DNA of 64,000 bases. Origin: Brachynemurus nebulosus. Its lineage: Eukaryota; Arthropoda; Insecta; Neuroptera; Myrmeleontidae. Positions 11,566 through 23,760 of the stretch are shown piece by piece. How positions within the stretch are numbered: position 1 is the stretch's first letter; each line of letters opens with the position of its first letter. Where the stretch lies: positions 2,738,001-2,802,000 of the forward strand of contig JAPWDM010000008.1 of NCBI GenBank assembly GCA_035578155.1, written 5' to 3'. The position numbers were made by a program, and so were the translations under genes. The notes below the pieces were generated by a model, which made no database searches, was not told the origin of the DNA, and saw only the letters and a program-made list of their open reading frames with translations.

Positions 11566-12166
11566 GATCATATTTTACATTTTTTTCCTCCTTGTAAATA
11601 TGTACAAAAGCTAGGACATATTTTTATCTACAACATACGTTTGAACAAGGCCTTTTCTTCGTTCGGCTAGCAAGCTTATCGGTTGAGTGACGCGAACAGG
11701 CGAGAAGTTTTTTTTCTTTTTACATTATTAAATGTAAAAATATGAAATATTCACCAAGTTATTATTTCAGGTGTGAATATGAACTAAAATAATAAAAGGA
11801 GATGGTAAATATGGACATATATATATCATCTCTCTTCAACATATTATTTTCATATTGTGTTGAAATTTTAATGAAATACGAGACCCTCTGGAGAATATTT
11901 ATGATACTAGATAGACATCTGCATATATGTATGTATATATGTAACAATAAAAGTGGGGACAGTGTTATTTTATAAGAGCATATTAATATAATGAAAGATT
12001 GTCAGACAAAAAGGTCTAGCTCCATAGACCAATCAATGAACTGTATGTGTAGAGCTAGTTTATAGGCTGGTTTAATGTGGTGTCTATCGGGGGTGTGATA
12101 TGAGGAACGTAATGTACTGTCCGCTATTCAGTAAACAGGATCATATTTGTTGCAAGACATAATTTA
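11566..12166. other. unassigned sequence
   Basis: AT-rich. A 61-codon minus-strand frame (11762-11947) shows no motif. Nothing else is recognised. Confidence 0.5.
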
Positions 12167-12450
<284 letters not shown>

Positions 12451-12458
12451 ATTCATAT

Positions 12459-12460
12459 AT

Positions 12461-12540
<80 letters not shown>

Positions 12541-12549
12541 GTATATATA
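12459..12549. repeat. (AC)n/(TA)n compound microsatellite
   Basis: A short AC run (about 12459-12474) leads into a 75-bp TA tract with TG interruptions near its end. It is followed by an R9-like terminus CAGAGTGTAAGGGAAATAAC at 12550. Confidence 0.96.
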
Positions 12550-12578
12550 CAGAGTGTAAGGGAAATAACTCTTATCCT

Positions 12579-12927
12579 TTAAACTAAATAAAAGATTGTA
12601 ATGGGGTGGACTCATAAGCATTGTCGCTAAAAGATATGAAATAAAAGATCTTTTAAAAAACCGATTTCAAAAAGTAAAAAATAATTAATATCACGAATTT
12701 TGAAGTCAGGCTTGGCGTCGTATGTGAAATTGCAATTGGATGTGCTTGAAAAATTCATGAACTCTTCAAGATTTTTTTTTAATACTACTCCCCGCCTGAT
12801 TTCAAAATTCGTGATATTAATTATTTTTTGTTTTTTGAAGTTGGTTTTTTAAAAGATCTTTTATTTCATACCTTTTAGTGACAATGGTTATGAGTCCACC
12901 CCATTACAATCTTTTATTTGGTTTTAA
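12579..12927. mobile_element. foldback element, arms about 150 bp
   Basis: Arms 12579-12735 and 12787-12927 are reverse complements. Landmarks are AAAAGATTGTAATGGGGTGG at the left end, its complement at the right end, and AATTAATATCACGAATTTTG near the centre. The loop is about 50 bp. No coding sequence. Confidence 0.85.
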
Positions 12928-13250
12928 AATTTTTTTTTTTTATTAAATTCTAAATTTCATACGTTTAGATGTAAAAGTTTCCAAAATACCAGTGTCCAAA
13001 AATCAAAATTTTGGGCACTCACTGACTTTGCTTTGAAATTTGAAACATTAATAATATTTAAAGAAATAATTTCTAGGAAAATAAGAAATCAATGAAAATC
13101 CACCAATTTTTCAAGTCATCAAAGAATCTTTTAAGCTAAGTACTGATAGAAAATTATTTCTAGGATAATTGGATCAACATAAAAAAATATGTTACTATAG
13201 ATATTAAAGTAAATAATTTTGTATATACAAATTTTAAATTTGCCATAATA
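12928..13250. other. unassigned AT-rich sequence
   Basis: Poly-T runs and AT-rich sequence with no frame or repeat match. Confidence 0.5.
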
Positions 13251-14035
13251 CGGTACTTGACTGTATTCAAAATTTGTTTTAAATGTTGAATAATTTTATG
13301 TATTGTCCTTAAATATATTCATTTTTAGTAGTGACAAATAAAAATATTCTTTAGTTACTTAAAAATTCGATTTCGAAAATTATAAATTTTTAGCCTTCAT
13401 TTAAATGGTTAAAAACGCAGTGATATTTGAAAATGACGTCATTTTTTAATAGCAGATCTTGTTACTCTAGTTACGGTTTGTCTATGACAAATTGCATTTT
13501 CATTGTGACATTTTTACAATTCTAATTGACCAAGAGAAGTTGTTTTCTTTGTAATTTATTTTGAACTTTTTGGTTTGCAATTAATTTTGCACTCAAAAAA
13601 GGTTGATGGAAGGAATACATCGTCACTTAATACGTAAAATATCCTTATCAACTTGTTTTAAATATTATGTTAAAAATGCTTTTATTTTTTGCTACAATTT
13701 TAAAGTTACGTTTTCTTAAAGTGCGTTTAATACTTGTAGGGCTTCATGAAAATCTTTCGATGATGATAAATGAAGAAGATAACAAAGCAGAAAGTTGTAA
13801 ATACCACTAAAACTGAGCATAATGACTGCTGAATATTGTGTACAAATTTGAAACCGTGTTGACAAGTGTTGATATGAATGAAAGTGACATCTGTTTGAGT
13901 TAAATCGTGACGTCATTGCATACGTCACTACGCCAAATCGTTTTTCCCGCCAATTTGTTCATTTAAAATTGAACAATGGTTTTTTTGAAGATTTTTAAAA
14001 ATTTAACAAAAATTAACTAATTTATACGTAAAATT
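13251..14035. repeat. dispersed repeat R13, copy 1
   Basis: Begins CGGTACTTGACTGTATTC. Its outer portions match the reverse complement of 27068-27620, including TGACAAATAAAAATATTCTTT and the segment around CGTGACGTCATTGCATACGT. The middle differs between copies. The right terminus of this copy is not visible. Confidence 0.7.
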
Positions 14036-14912
14036 TTGGACTTTTTTCTGATAGTTTTGCCAGTCTTTCATTATAAAGATATTGATACTCGCGTCTACTC
14101 TAATTATATTAAATTCTAAATTCTAGCACAAACAAAAGCTCTGTAATATGCTTCTGAATATTTATTTACAGATATACTGGCTGTTAAATTTCGATAGAAT
14201 ACACGTCATGAATTTCTTGTAATTTCTAACAATTTTCACAATGATGCCATTCTTAAATTAATGATTATTAAAATTTGAAAATTTGAGATATTCTGAGTAT
14301 ATCTGTACAATTTTTCTGTTACAACACCGCGGAAAAAAGAAACTGATGACGCACTCTCTGTACATATTTAACAGAGTATACATACATGCATATGTATGCA
14401 GAAATATGTAATTTTCATTTCGTCATAAATGTAATGGAATGTAGGAGTTGAGCGTTTTGGGGGTGTATGGGGCCCAGGGGGGGGTAGTGTAAAGAAATTA
14501 AACACGTAAATGAAATTAGCGTGTATGGATGGATACGTGGTACTTACATATTTTGAAATTATATTAACAATAAAATAGATAAAGCACGACAAAGCTATAA
14601 TATGGGATTTCGTGTGTGCTAGAGCTCAGAGTGAACGTGGAGCTAGTTATAGGTTGATTAGTATGCAGTCAGTAGCAAGCAGGTACATAGTTTGGTTGAG
14701 CAGGTGTAGCAGCCAGCGGACACATAATATGTATGTTTTGTGTCACGCCACGGGTAAAGGTGCGAATCTATAGAATTTTACAAGGGAACTAAAAAGTCTT
14801 TATGTAAAGTTTTTCCCCTTAAGGACAGACTCACAAAAACGTCTTTCTAAAAGTGAACATTTTTTTTTTTTTGAAGCGAACTATTCACAAGATTCTTGGT
14901 GTTATATTTTAT
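14036..14912. other. unassigned sequence
   Basis: Contains ATACATGCATATGTATGC-type repeats near 14380, a G-rich spot near 14470-14485 and no clear element. A 74-codon minus-strand frame (14368-14592) has no recognisable motif. Confidence 0.5.
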
Positions 14913-15856
14913 ACTAGCTGTTACTCGCGGCTTCGCTAGCGTGAATTTCGTAATTTAGCAAAGGTAATTTCTTTTAGGTAGTTTGCTAAAATATTTTGCC
15001 CTTATTTTATTTATTGGTAAGCTCACTCATCAATCCTCTTTACTTTTAATTTTTCCTTTTGGCTAGTTAAGATCTAGGAACAACTGAAAATTTTCAAAAA
15101 CTAATTAGTAATTTCTTCAAGCATCTAAAGTAAGCCTTTTATAAGGTGTCAACGGATTTGGAATAGAAGTAAAAAAAAAAAAGTATGTTGATTTAAAATA
15201 CTCAAATATTCTACGTAACTTCGAAAATATCAGTTTTAGATATAAGAATATCTCATAGTAATAGATAGACTTTAAATTTTTTTACATAATTATGATAAAA
15301 AATACAGGTGATTCATTTGAAAAAAAAAAGATTTGCACAATAAACAAAAAATATATAAAAAATTGCTTTATGTGACCACCCTGTATCAAGTAAAAAAGCT
15401 GAAATGTCACTGGTAACAATTTCCAGCGAATTCGTTGTCAAAAACACTTCAAATAACAATTTTGGTGTCAAGTTCCGGTATAACCGGAAATGGCACCAAG
15501 TTAAAAATATTTTAATTAAAATCTTCATAATTGAAAACTATCTAATTTATTTAGAAGACCTTCAATTTTTCTATTTGGAAGATTCTATTTGAATCATTCT
15601 GTACATTACCATTTGGCAGATCACATTAAAATGTGGCTAAGATTGATCGGGAGGTTAATATCTATTTTTTCTGTCAATTTCAATTAAATAAATTTAATAT
15701 TTTTTTAGTTAAATCGGCTCGTACAAACAGATAGACAGACAAAAATTTTTTAAAAGTTATTTTTGGTATATATGTCGAATTTGCTATAACTGAAAAACAT
15801 ACTAATACCTAAAAATTCGAAAATCACAGACAGACCTTTCTATTTTATTTATAGGT
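14913..15856 (-). mobile_element. widespread arthropod interspersed element, CGCGGCTTCGC type
   Basis: Starts ACTAGCTGTTACTCGCGGC and ends with the AAACAGATAGACAGACAAAA block and CTATTTTATTTATAGGTA. This layout is common among interspersed repeats of insects. The same family in opposite orientation is at 29360-30178, and related ends occur at 32835, 34362 and 58304. I cannot name the superfamily from sequence alone. Frames inside are short. Confidence 0.65.
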
Positions 15857-16013
15857 ATTGATTATTTAAACTCGTATTCAATTCAAATCGGTATATATAG
15901 GTATACACTAATGGCAGTGTCATTATTGAGAAATATATATTTTCAGTGAATTTTTTCTTTAAAAGCAATATGTACATATTTTACATACCAAGAGTGTCCA
16001 GATAAAAAAAACT

Positions 16014-16372
16014 GAGCAAGTTATTTCTGGATATAGGGAAAATCGCTTATACTATATTTTCGTGCTTAATTCACGCTGTTTCAGAATTCAATAGAAAAGT
16101 GGAAAATCTAAAAAAAATTATTTGATTAGCTTACAGAGAAAAACTAAGCATGACAGAATCTAAACCAACGCGCTCAATATAACTGCTTTCAAAAATTTTT
16201 CCAACGCCTATAGTTTCCCGGGCAAACGTAGGAAAATGTTTTAGGTTTGAAAAAATTGAGCTAATCATTTTCGTAATTTAGCGAAAATGATCTATTGTCG
16301 CGCTTATTTCGTGCTGTCTCGAAAACTCAATAGGAAAAATGGAAAATTTGTAAAATCTGTAAAACTGTGTTA
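16014..16372 (+). repeat. imperfect tandem duplication, period 244 bp
   Basis: Two diverged units start at 16014 and 16258. Both run through a TTCGTGCT..., TC(A/G)A(A/G)AA(T/C)TCAATAG and GGAAAAT landmark series. Confidence 0.55.
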
Positions 16373-17094
16373 ATATTTCTATTCATTAAAAATTAGATAA
16401 AAATAAACTTTACTTTACTTGCATTATTATTACCTATCAATTGGTAATGGCCAAAAATGGCCTTTTGAAACGTTGATTGTAAAATTTTCGTTTGAAATAG
16501 TTTAGGTACGTACGTTAGGTAAGTAATTTTTGCGGAAATGACCAAGATTCTGCGACTTTACCATTTTGACAGTGCAAATATTTCAGTTTTAATACTATAA
16601 TGCTTTTCTGCATGGTCTTGTGTCTAGTTCGGTGACTAGCTACCTAATATATCTGATTATTATTATGGAAAAGTTGACTCTATACAGAATGGCATATGTG
16701 TGTGGGAACATCTTCCCCGGGAGCGAAATCAATAATTCAGGACACGTCAAGCTTTGATTATTTTATAACTATGACCATTGTTATAATGTCCACAAGGGAG
16801 CGAGAGAGAGACAGTGCGATAGTAGTGAATCGCTGTATGTACCTATGTCATTTCATGCATAAATGCATTTTTGTGGTAAATTTTGGTTAAATAGAAAAAC
16901 GTTGTTAACGTCAACCTATTAGGAGGATGTCAAATTTTTTACTGTCCCCTGTGTGTGCAGTTTGTCTCATTAGGCGCGACGAGAGGGGTGGACAGCCGGG
17001 GTTGCAGCGCCAGGGTCCCGGGAAAAGTAAAAGTTTTTTTCTTGTGTCTCACTCAAATTTATCAAATTAAAAAAAATATTATCTTCTCTCAAAT
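16373..17094. other. unassigned sequence with a GC-richer patch
   Basis: The stretch 16690-17030 is less AT-rich than its surroundings and holds GAGCGAGAGAGAGACAG, GCGCGACGAGAGGGGTGG and GGTTGCAGCGCCAGGGTCCC. The longest frame (16696-16890) has no motif. It could be unique host sequence such as an exon or UTR, but nothing proves it. Confidence 0.35.
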
Positions 17095-19088
17095 TGAGCT
17101 TTATAAAAGTGATTCGAATTAGGATGGCTGGTTGAATTACGGTGATTTGGAAGTGGATGTATCATTTTTGCTATCAAAGTTTTTTAGAAATTGTATGAAT
17201 GGCTTTGAAGTTGACCTTGCGAGATTTTTCCACCTTGATAGTTCGTCGCGGTCTGAAATCCCCAGTGAACCAATTGAGTTAGGATTTTGTAGTTCAGTAG
17301 TTAAAATTTTTCACAATTCTCGGACTAAAATATTTATTGCTTTTATTTAATATTAAAAAATATTTATTAATTTATAAATTACAATATGATTATCTAAACC
17401 TTTTAACCCATGTACCTATATCAAGTTCCATATAAAAATATTGTAGTTTTGCCTCCGAGACTATTAAAGTAGCGGAAGCATTGTGATCACTTTTGAAAAA
17501 TAAAAGTATTTTTTCCCTTCAAAATAAAATTTTTTACACACATTTTACGTTTTACAGCTTCCTGAACAGTTTTGGTTTGGTGCCTGTCCCTCCTTCCGTC
17601 TGTCTGTCCGTCTGTGTGTCGCCAGTTTGCACCAAGTAGCATAACTTCTGAACTATATTCAATTTGCTTCCTAGATGATCCCCTATGAATTTAATCGAAA
17701 TCAGATTAACGGTAGCTACGCCGCTACCATGTCATTCCATTAATATACTAAATTGCACCAAGTGGCATAACTTCTGAATTATTCAATTCTTTTTTATGAA
17801 ATTGTCAGAAATTATGCGGTATGGTTCCTAGATGATCCCCTGTAAATTTCATTGCATTCGGAGTGATAACATCTGCGACGCTACCATGAAATCCCATTAA
17901 ATAGCAGTATCTTATTTACTGCTAGCCCCACTTCGCTCAAATTTTGAAAGTATTTTGGGGGTTAGTTTTGTAAAATATTTTTGCTATTATTTTATAATTT
18001 AGCGTTTAAGTATTTTGAATTACAACAATTTTTTATGAACTTTACGGCGAAAATATAATTTCACAGTATATAATATATATAATATACGGTATATTTAAAG
18101 TCTTTTATGAGTACGAGGAAGCTGTGTGCCACACCCATTGGCAGCGTATTTTATAATGTTACACTTGTAAGGTTTTTAAAAATATGTATTTTTGTTGTGT
18201 TATTTGATTGGACTGTTGTGAAAATAATTGCTAAATTTGGTTTGTTTTGCCAAAATACACAAAAATACATTATTTGAAGTCGACTTTATATTATATTTTG
18301 ACAGTTCTATTTTATAAGAGACCTTGCATTTTTTTTGTATTTGGGCGGTTCGTTAATACTAGTTTATTTTTCCGTATTTTTGGTTTTAATATTAAAATTA
18401 GGCCTTAATATGACCATCTAAGTTATAAACTGTCGATCTGAGATAATAAATTTTATTAATAGTTTTTTTTTTTTTTCTATATTTTAAAAATACCCTCAAA
18501 CATATTTTCATAGAGCTAGGACTGAAGTTTGAGATTTCCATCTCTTCTTGTCACACAACAATTTCATAAGGATTGTGTGCGGGAACTACAAATTCCTAAA
18601 ATTCAAGAATTTTCTGAAAATATACATATATCTATACAATTATGGCACTAACTAGGATTTAAGAAAAAAAATATAAAAAACCAGCGAGAAATCGCATTTT
18701 AAAGATAAATTTTCAAAAATCACCGCTTCTTCTCGACTATAAACAACCGCCATTTCGAAAATATATTACGGAAACAAAAGATTCTAGTGCCTGCCAAAAT
18801 GACGGTATCGAGGAATAATATGCACTTTGATTTTGTGTCGATATCTCAAATACTTTTTGAGATACACGTGGAACCATGTCGAAAAATGTACTTTCGAGAA
18901 AAAAGCATTTAGGGTTCGTTTTTTTTAAATTGAATTATAGTAAAGTGCGTGCACTAGAATGCCCACAACTTTTTGATTTTTCAGTTTTTTTTTTTGAATA
19001 AAATTTTAGGAGAATACTTCTAACACCTTAAGGAACACAGTTATGAAGAAAAAAAATTGATTTATTATTTTTTTTAGCGAATCTCCCC
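17095..19088 (+). repeat. R5 element, copy 1, split by unrelated sequence
   Basis: The segment 17187-17275 (GGCTTTGAAGTTGACC ... CCCCAGTGAACCAAT) and the segment from about 18596 to 19088 (TTCAAGAATTTTCTGAAAAT ... GCGAATCTCCCC) match consecutive parts of R5 copy 2 (40207-41679). The 1.3 kb between them is absent there. At 18710-18720 this copy is the empty site for the R4 insertion found in copy 2. The end GCGAATCTCCCC lacks the adjacent TTAA seen in copy 2. The leading 17095-17186 resembles the tandem units at 41908-42445. Confidence 0.75.
17276..18595. other. sequence splitting R5, contains a 126-bp tandem duplication
   Basis: Absent from R5 copy 2. It begins GAGTTAGGATTTTG and holds a CTGTCTGTCCGTCTGTGTGTC tract of 19-20 nt class just before two related units, 17627-17752 and 17753-about 17905, each starting TTGCACCAAGT(A/G)GCATAAC. 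Such phrases are frequent in degraded insect transposons. No terminal duplication could be fixed. Confidence 0.5.
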
Positions 19089-19986
19089 GCAATTTTGACA
19101 AAATTGAAAAAGAACGATTTTCAATCATTTTATTTATAAACGTTATCAAATAAATCACGATAATAAGAGTGGAGGGAGGATATACTCCACCGCCCCGCCT
19201 CACTCCTCCGACCAACAGTCTCATGTGACCTACGTTGCGCTGTATCTGCGCTTGCTGATTTTTACGCATAAGCTTTTTATTCAACACAAACGAATACACA
19301 AAACAATACCAGTTTTTGTGTTAATATTATGTAACAAAAAATATTTAAAAAAAAAATAAATGCCTAATCCTCTATTCATTCAATTACCTCTTATTATTTT
19401 CGACCGTCACAAACCGGAAGCCATACGTTTGTTTGATTGTTTCGGCGTAAAATTGGCGTCAATTTTCATAAAATAATTATTTTCGCGACCGCAACACATC
19501 GACTTATTATTTAGCTGTCAGTGAATGAATGAATGAATGCCATGATATGACATGTATATGACACGCGATTTACAAATATATAACACAATAGTTTTCAATT
19601 ATGGTTTGATCGTATTCGCGGTTGTCAACCATTTTGATTAATTCCAAAAATTTTGAAAACACGCTATAGGAATTACAAAATATGTTAAAATAGTTTTATA
19701 TTATTGACGTTTAATAATAAAGTGTCAAATATTTGCAAAAACATTGAAATTAAAAGTTTTTTGTTTTAAAACACTATAGGTATAACAAAAAACACCGTTG
19801 TCAAGTGCAAGTTGTACTTGCGCTAATAGTGTTGCGTACAATCAGTTGTTTCTATAAATTTAAACGGAAAATGAAAGTGGATGAAATATTTTTTCTAATA
19901 AATTTTACGAATGTTTACGTTTACCAGAAATTAACAGTGATATTTAGTAAATGAAGTATGATAAATGTACTAAAGGTCGCATTTTT
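19089..19986. other. unassigned sequence
   Basis: AT-rich, with a GAATGAATGAATGAATG run near 19525. A 97-codon minus-strand frame at 19006-19299 overlaps the R5 end and has no recognisable domain. Confidence 0.5.
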
Positions 19987-20107
19987 TAGCGAATTTCCAT
20001 TCTGAAAATTCAGATATTACAGCAGCGCCTATGCTAAGACCTAATTCCGGGACTATGATAGAAATTTGTTTTGGAGCCTATAGAACCCGACAATCGACTT
20101 CACTAAA

Positions 20108-20197
<90 letters not shown>
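19987..20197 (+). repeat. dispersed repeat R2, 5' part only, ending in (TA)n
   Basis: TAGCGAATTTCCATTCTG through TTCCGGGACTATGATAGAAA and CACTAAAATT, then the microsatellite. Nothing of R2 follows the tract, so this copy stops at the (TA)n. Confidence 0.75.
20110..20197. repeat. (TA)n microsatellite at the R2 truncation point
   Basis: An 88-bp TA tract. Confidence 0.98.
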
Positions 20198-20199
<2 letters not shown>

Positions 20200-21943
20200 C
20201 AGAATTCGTTCTTTCATAGCCTTTCATTTGATAGCCTTTCAAAACTCGCCTGTATAATAATATACTGTTAATACGGTCGGTTTAGTACTACTTATTTCAT
20301 TTAAATTAGAAATTCAAGAATAGTTATAGGGTTGACCGGGGTAATTGTGAATGGATTTTCATGCATTGAGATAAAAGCGTTGTTTTAAGTATTTTTTATT
20401 TTATATATCACATTATGGTTGATTTATTTTTAATTCTACATTATTCAGGATGCACCACACAAATTTTGAGCAAATTCGTATGAAAAACAAAAATTTTATA
20501 AGCCATTTACATTTCCCCGGTGCGGTTTTGCAAATCTTATGAATTTCGGGGTAAAAGTGAATGCCGTTAGAAAAATTATTTAGAATGGATTACAAGAGAA
20601 GTGTGGTACGTCAGAGTAAAGCCCAAATTAAATTCTTCACGTTTACCCCAACAATTTCTCTTTGTTTATTGCAAGTTACGCATACCTCAAATTTGTACCA
20701 AAAATCAAGGTTAAATAAAAATAACAAAAATTGTAGGAACAAATTTATTACTAATTAAAAATGATATTTTGATGATATTTTGTCATTTTATCAAATAAAA
20801 AATCAAAAAAATTACAAGATTTTCACACAGAGACAAGCAAACATGAATAAAAAACAACAATCTATTGGGTTTAATACTGTAAATGAAAAAAAAATGGTTT
20901 TGTATTAATCCTACTGCCCTTGGACACTCACAAAGACATTGAAAACAAGTAATTTTTCTGTTTTTGTAAGTTGTTATTGAATAAGGGAGCACAGCAATGA
21001 TTTCGTAGATTGATACACAAAACATGGTTCTTTACATAATTTTTTTTTTTTTTGTATTGTTTATACAACGGAAACTTGTACAATAATGTCACCAGCATCT
21101 TCATCAACATTTTCAACTCTGAAAAGAACACTACTGAAATTTTTGATCGAATGGGGGCATTTGTGAATGACGTTCACAATTACCCCACAATTTTAAAATC
21201 ATGGGGTGATTGTGAATTGGTAATAAATTGTCCAGTTTCTTTAGCAGTTAATAATGAACCCCCTCAGGGTTTAGACCACTTCTTTGGAAGTACTTTTAAC
21301 CATTTCTTACCTTTTAAAAAAAGAAAATGTATTTAAAAAAAAACGCCGTGAGCAGCGGGGCCCCATCACGGTAGTCGAATTTTCCCCTTCATCTTCGGTA
21401 TTGAATGTCTACAAGCGAAATGTGATTGAAAGTCTACAACCGAATTGTCATTTTGTTGGTTTCAAAACTGGTGATGAGTGTTCGGCTGATCGAGGCTTTA
21501 AAAAAAGGTTTTAAGTATTTAAGGGCTGTATCTCAGTAAATTTCAATTTTGTGCCGAAAACAGGTAGCAGAAAAAAAGCCAACACAATTCGTACGAGGAC
21601 ATTCCTGCCCATGTTTATCCGCTAATTGCCTTTATGTTTTAGTTTTAAATATTAAAAAAGGACCTTCAATAGTAAACTGGAAGGCCTTTATAAAGATATT
21701 TTTTCTTTCCAAAGAAATCCAAAATTTCTATTTTATAAATACTAAAAATCCAAAATTCCTAATTTATAAATAAACAGTGACTTTAATAACATTTTTAAAT
21801 TACTTAATATGTATGTATTTCATTTGTCATAAAAGTAAGTTCACTTTTTTTTAAATTTTTTAAAATTACTATTCGCCTACTTGTATTTAGAATAAACATA
21901 ATGCTTTTAAAGCACATTTAACAATAGCATTCAATTCCGATGT

Positions 21944-22590
21944 AAAAATGGGAGAAGTGGGGGGAAAAGTGATGTGGACTCCCTACAAGGTACTAGCTGG
22001 ATATTAACTGAATACACGTACAAAATTTCAGCCCTCTAGGTTTCCTTATGGAGTCTCTAGACGTGTTAGAAAACAAGCAAAAAAATTAAGGAAATATTGG
22101 CGTAAAAATCGTGGGGGTAAGGGTTAAAAGTTGTAACCTCCAAAAAACAGTGTCTGGCTATTAGCTTAACCTGTACACCAAATTTCAGCCCTCTAGGTTT
22201 ATTTGGGGAGATTTTGACCCGAACGAAACTGTTAAAAAACAAGAAAAATCATGTTCTTTTGGGTATAAAAATGGTGGGGGTAGGGGTTAAAAGTCGAGAC
22301 CCCCAAAAGGCACCCCCTTGATACTAACTCAATCCGAATACAAAATTTCAGCCCTCTACGTTTATTCGGGTGACCTGTGCGAGTGGTACAAACTTCGAAA
22401 ACGTCGAAAATGCATGAAATTGTAGCTTAAAAATGAGGGGGGTGGGGGTAAAATATTAAAACCTCCAAAAAGCACAACCTAGTAACGAACTTTATCAACA
22501 CACCAAATTTCAACCCTCTACGTTAATTCTGGGGGGCTGGGGGCCTGTTAGATCCAGCGAAAATCGTTTTTCCCCCCTCTACTCCCACCA
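21944..22590 (+). repeat. tandem array, four units of about 162 bp
   Basis: Units start at 21944, 22104, 22267 and 22429 with an AAAAATSGKGGGGGT-like opening. They continue through a block like AAATTTCAGCCCTCTA(G/C)GTT. Spacing is 160, 163 and 162 bp. Units are diverged from each other but nearly identical at matching positions in copies B and C. Confidence 0.88.
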
Positions 22591-22835
22591 TATCATCCTA
22601 GGAAGCTGAATTTTGGATATGTTGTAGATAATTGACCGAAACATTATTTAAAACCGGTTTGAAAAAGTTTTATTGCTTTTCCGCCCCCCACCACCCCCTT
22701 AAAGGTCGGGTCAGAAAAAAAATTTGCCCAATATTTGACCCCACTTTGATAGTATGAGGTGCCTCGAAAATGAGCCCCATTTACCAAATTTCATCTCTTA
22801 ACTTCCATAGGGGGGCCGTACACAAATTAAAAGGT
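22591..22835. repeat. inverted fifth and direct sixth array unit
   Basis: The stretch 22591-22720 reads as an array unit in reverse: AAGCTGAATTTTGGATATGT corresponds to the complement of the CACCAAATTTCAACCCTCT block, followed by CCGCCCCCCACCACCCCC. A partial direct unit follows (ACCAAATTTCATCTCTTAAC, 22776-22830) and runs up to the (TA)n tract. Confidence 0.65.
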
Positions 22836-22841
22836 GGCGGG

Positions 22842-22844
<3 letters not shown>

Positions 22845-22912
<68 letters not shown>
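22845..22912. repeat. (TA)n microsatellite in R1 core
   Basis: A 68-bp tract between GGTGGCGGGAAAA and TCAGACATTTTTTT, the same position as 50966-51053 and 63365-63444. Confidence 0.98.
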
Positions 22913-22916
<4 letters not shown>

Positions 22917-23514
22917 CATTTTTTTTTCTACATATTCGTGTTCTACGGGTCCGAAAACGGATAGCGCCCCTACTCTCGCCTCTCGCAGCTCTTATCGTAT
23001 AGACTGTATAAGTCTAATTTTTCGGAGAAAATTCGACTAAAAATTTTTTTTGAGGATTGGTCGAAGTAAGATACATTAAATTTTGCAAGGGTTTTTTCAA
23101 AATAAAAAAAAAGATACTAATACTTGGAGAATTGTTATCAAATTTTAATAGCATATTAAGAAAGGACAGAAAAACATACTAAGATTTGATTTTTAACAAA
23201 ATTAATGTTATTTTAGAAATTATAGGCGCCGTTCACAATTGCTCCAATTCACATTTACCCCGGTCAACCCTACTGCTACTGTATTATGTAGTGAGTTACA
23301 TGTGAATGACATAGTATTATCTGCCACTGCGGAAACAACGCCAGTAAAATTGAAAACAATCAAAACTTTCAAATACGTAATACCTAGTATTTTGTTTAGA
23401 TATTCACTCAATTTATCCCTTAAGGGCAATTAAATTTTAATACGTACATCGTATGATGTACACAGTGCTTGAATATCGAAATAATTAAATTTTATTTTTA
23501 TTGTTAGCAAATAT

Positions 23515-23760
23515 CCGAATGGAAAATTCGTCTATTACAGCAGCTATCATGGTGAAACTTGTGCCTGACACTAGCATCTGATTTTTAATGAGCTTTAATG
23601 AAAATATTAAATGTTCGCAACACTTAGAGGCGTTTTTTTTTGTCAAAATTTTCTGAAAATTTTTACTCTATTGTAAAGAGTGAAGCACGTATTAGGTTTT
23701 TGAACCATTATTCTAAGTCTGAGAGACTTAACAATATTGTATCCCCGGCATTAGATATTA
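23515..23760 (+). repeat. R2-related diverged fragment
   Basis: Opens TAGCAAATATCCGAATGGAAA and TATTACAGCAGCTATCATGG, as R2 does, then drifts. A weak match continues to a TTCTAAGTCTGAGAGACTTA region. Confidence 0.5.

Larger units (their letters stand above)
21338..23040 (+). repeat. R1 core unit in copy A
   Basis: From GCCGTGAGCAGCGGGGCCCC to GAGAAAATTCGACTA. This is exactly the stretch found on its own at 50838-52553 without the outer R1 ends. Both ends contain TAGTCGAATTTTC in inverted orientation, a possible inner inverted repeat. Confidence 0.75.
20327..23272 (+). mobile_element. R1 TA-flanked transposon, copy A
   Basis: Element 20329-23270 (2942 bp), flanked by TA. The left end reads GGGTTGACCGGGGTAATTGT and the right end on the other strand reads GGGTTGACCGGGGTAAATGT, an inverted repeat of about 30 bp. 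TA targets fit the Tc1/mariner supergroup, but no transposase with catalytic residues can be read, so this is non-autonomous or degraded. The terminal motif recurs internally near 20549, 20639, 21173 and 21203. The core (21338-23040) carries the array of about 162-bp units, a (TA)n tract, and a conserved 61-codon frame ending GFKKRF. Copy C (60597-63753) is very similar. Confidence 0.85.

Noticed and set aside
21284..21514. A conserved small protein ending GFKKRF in R1
   Set aside because: Conservation follows the recent spread of the repeat. The diverged duplicate in copy C shows mostly residue-altering changes, and there is no recognised domain.
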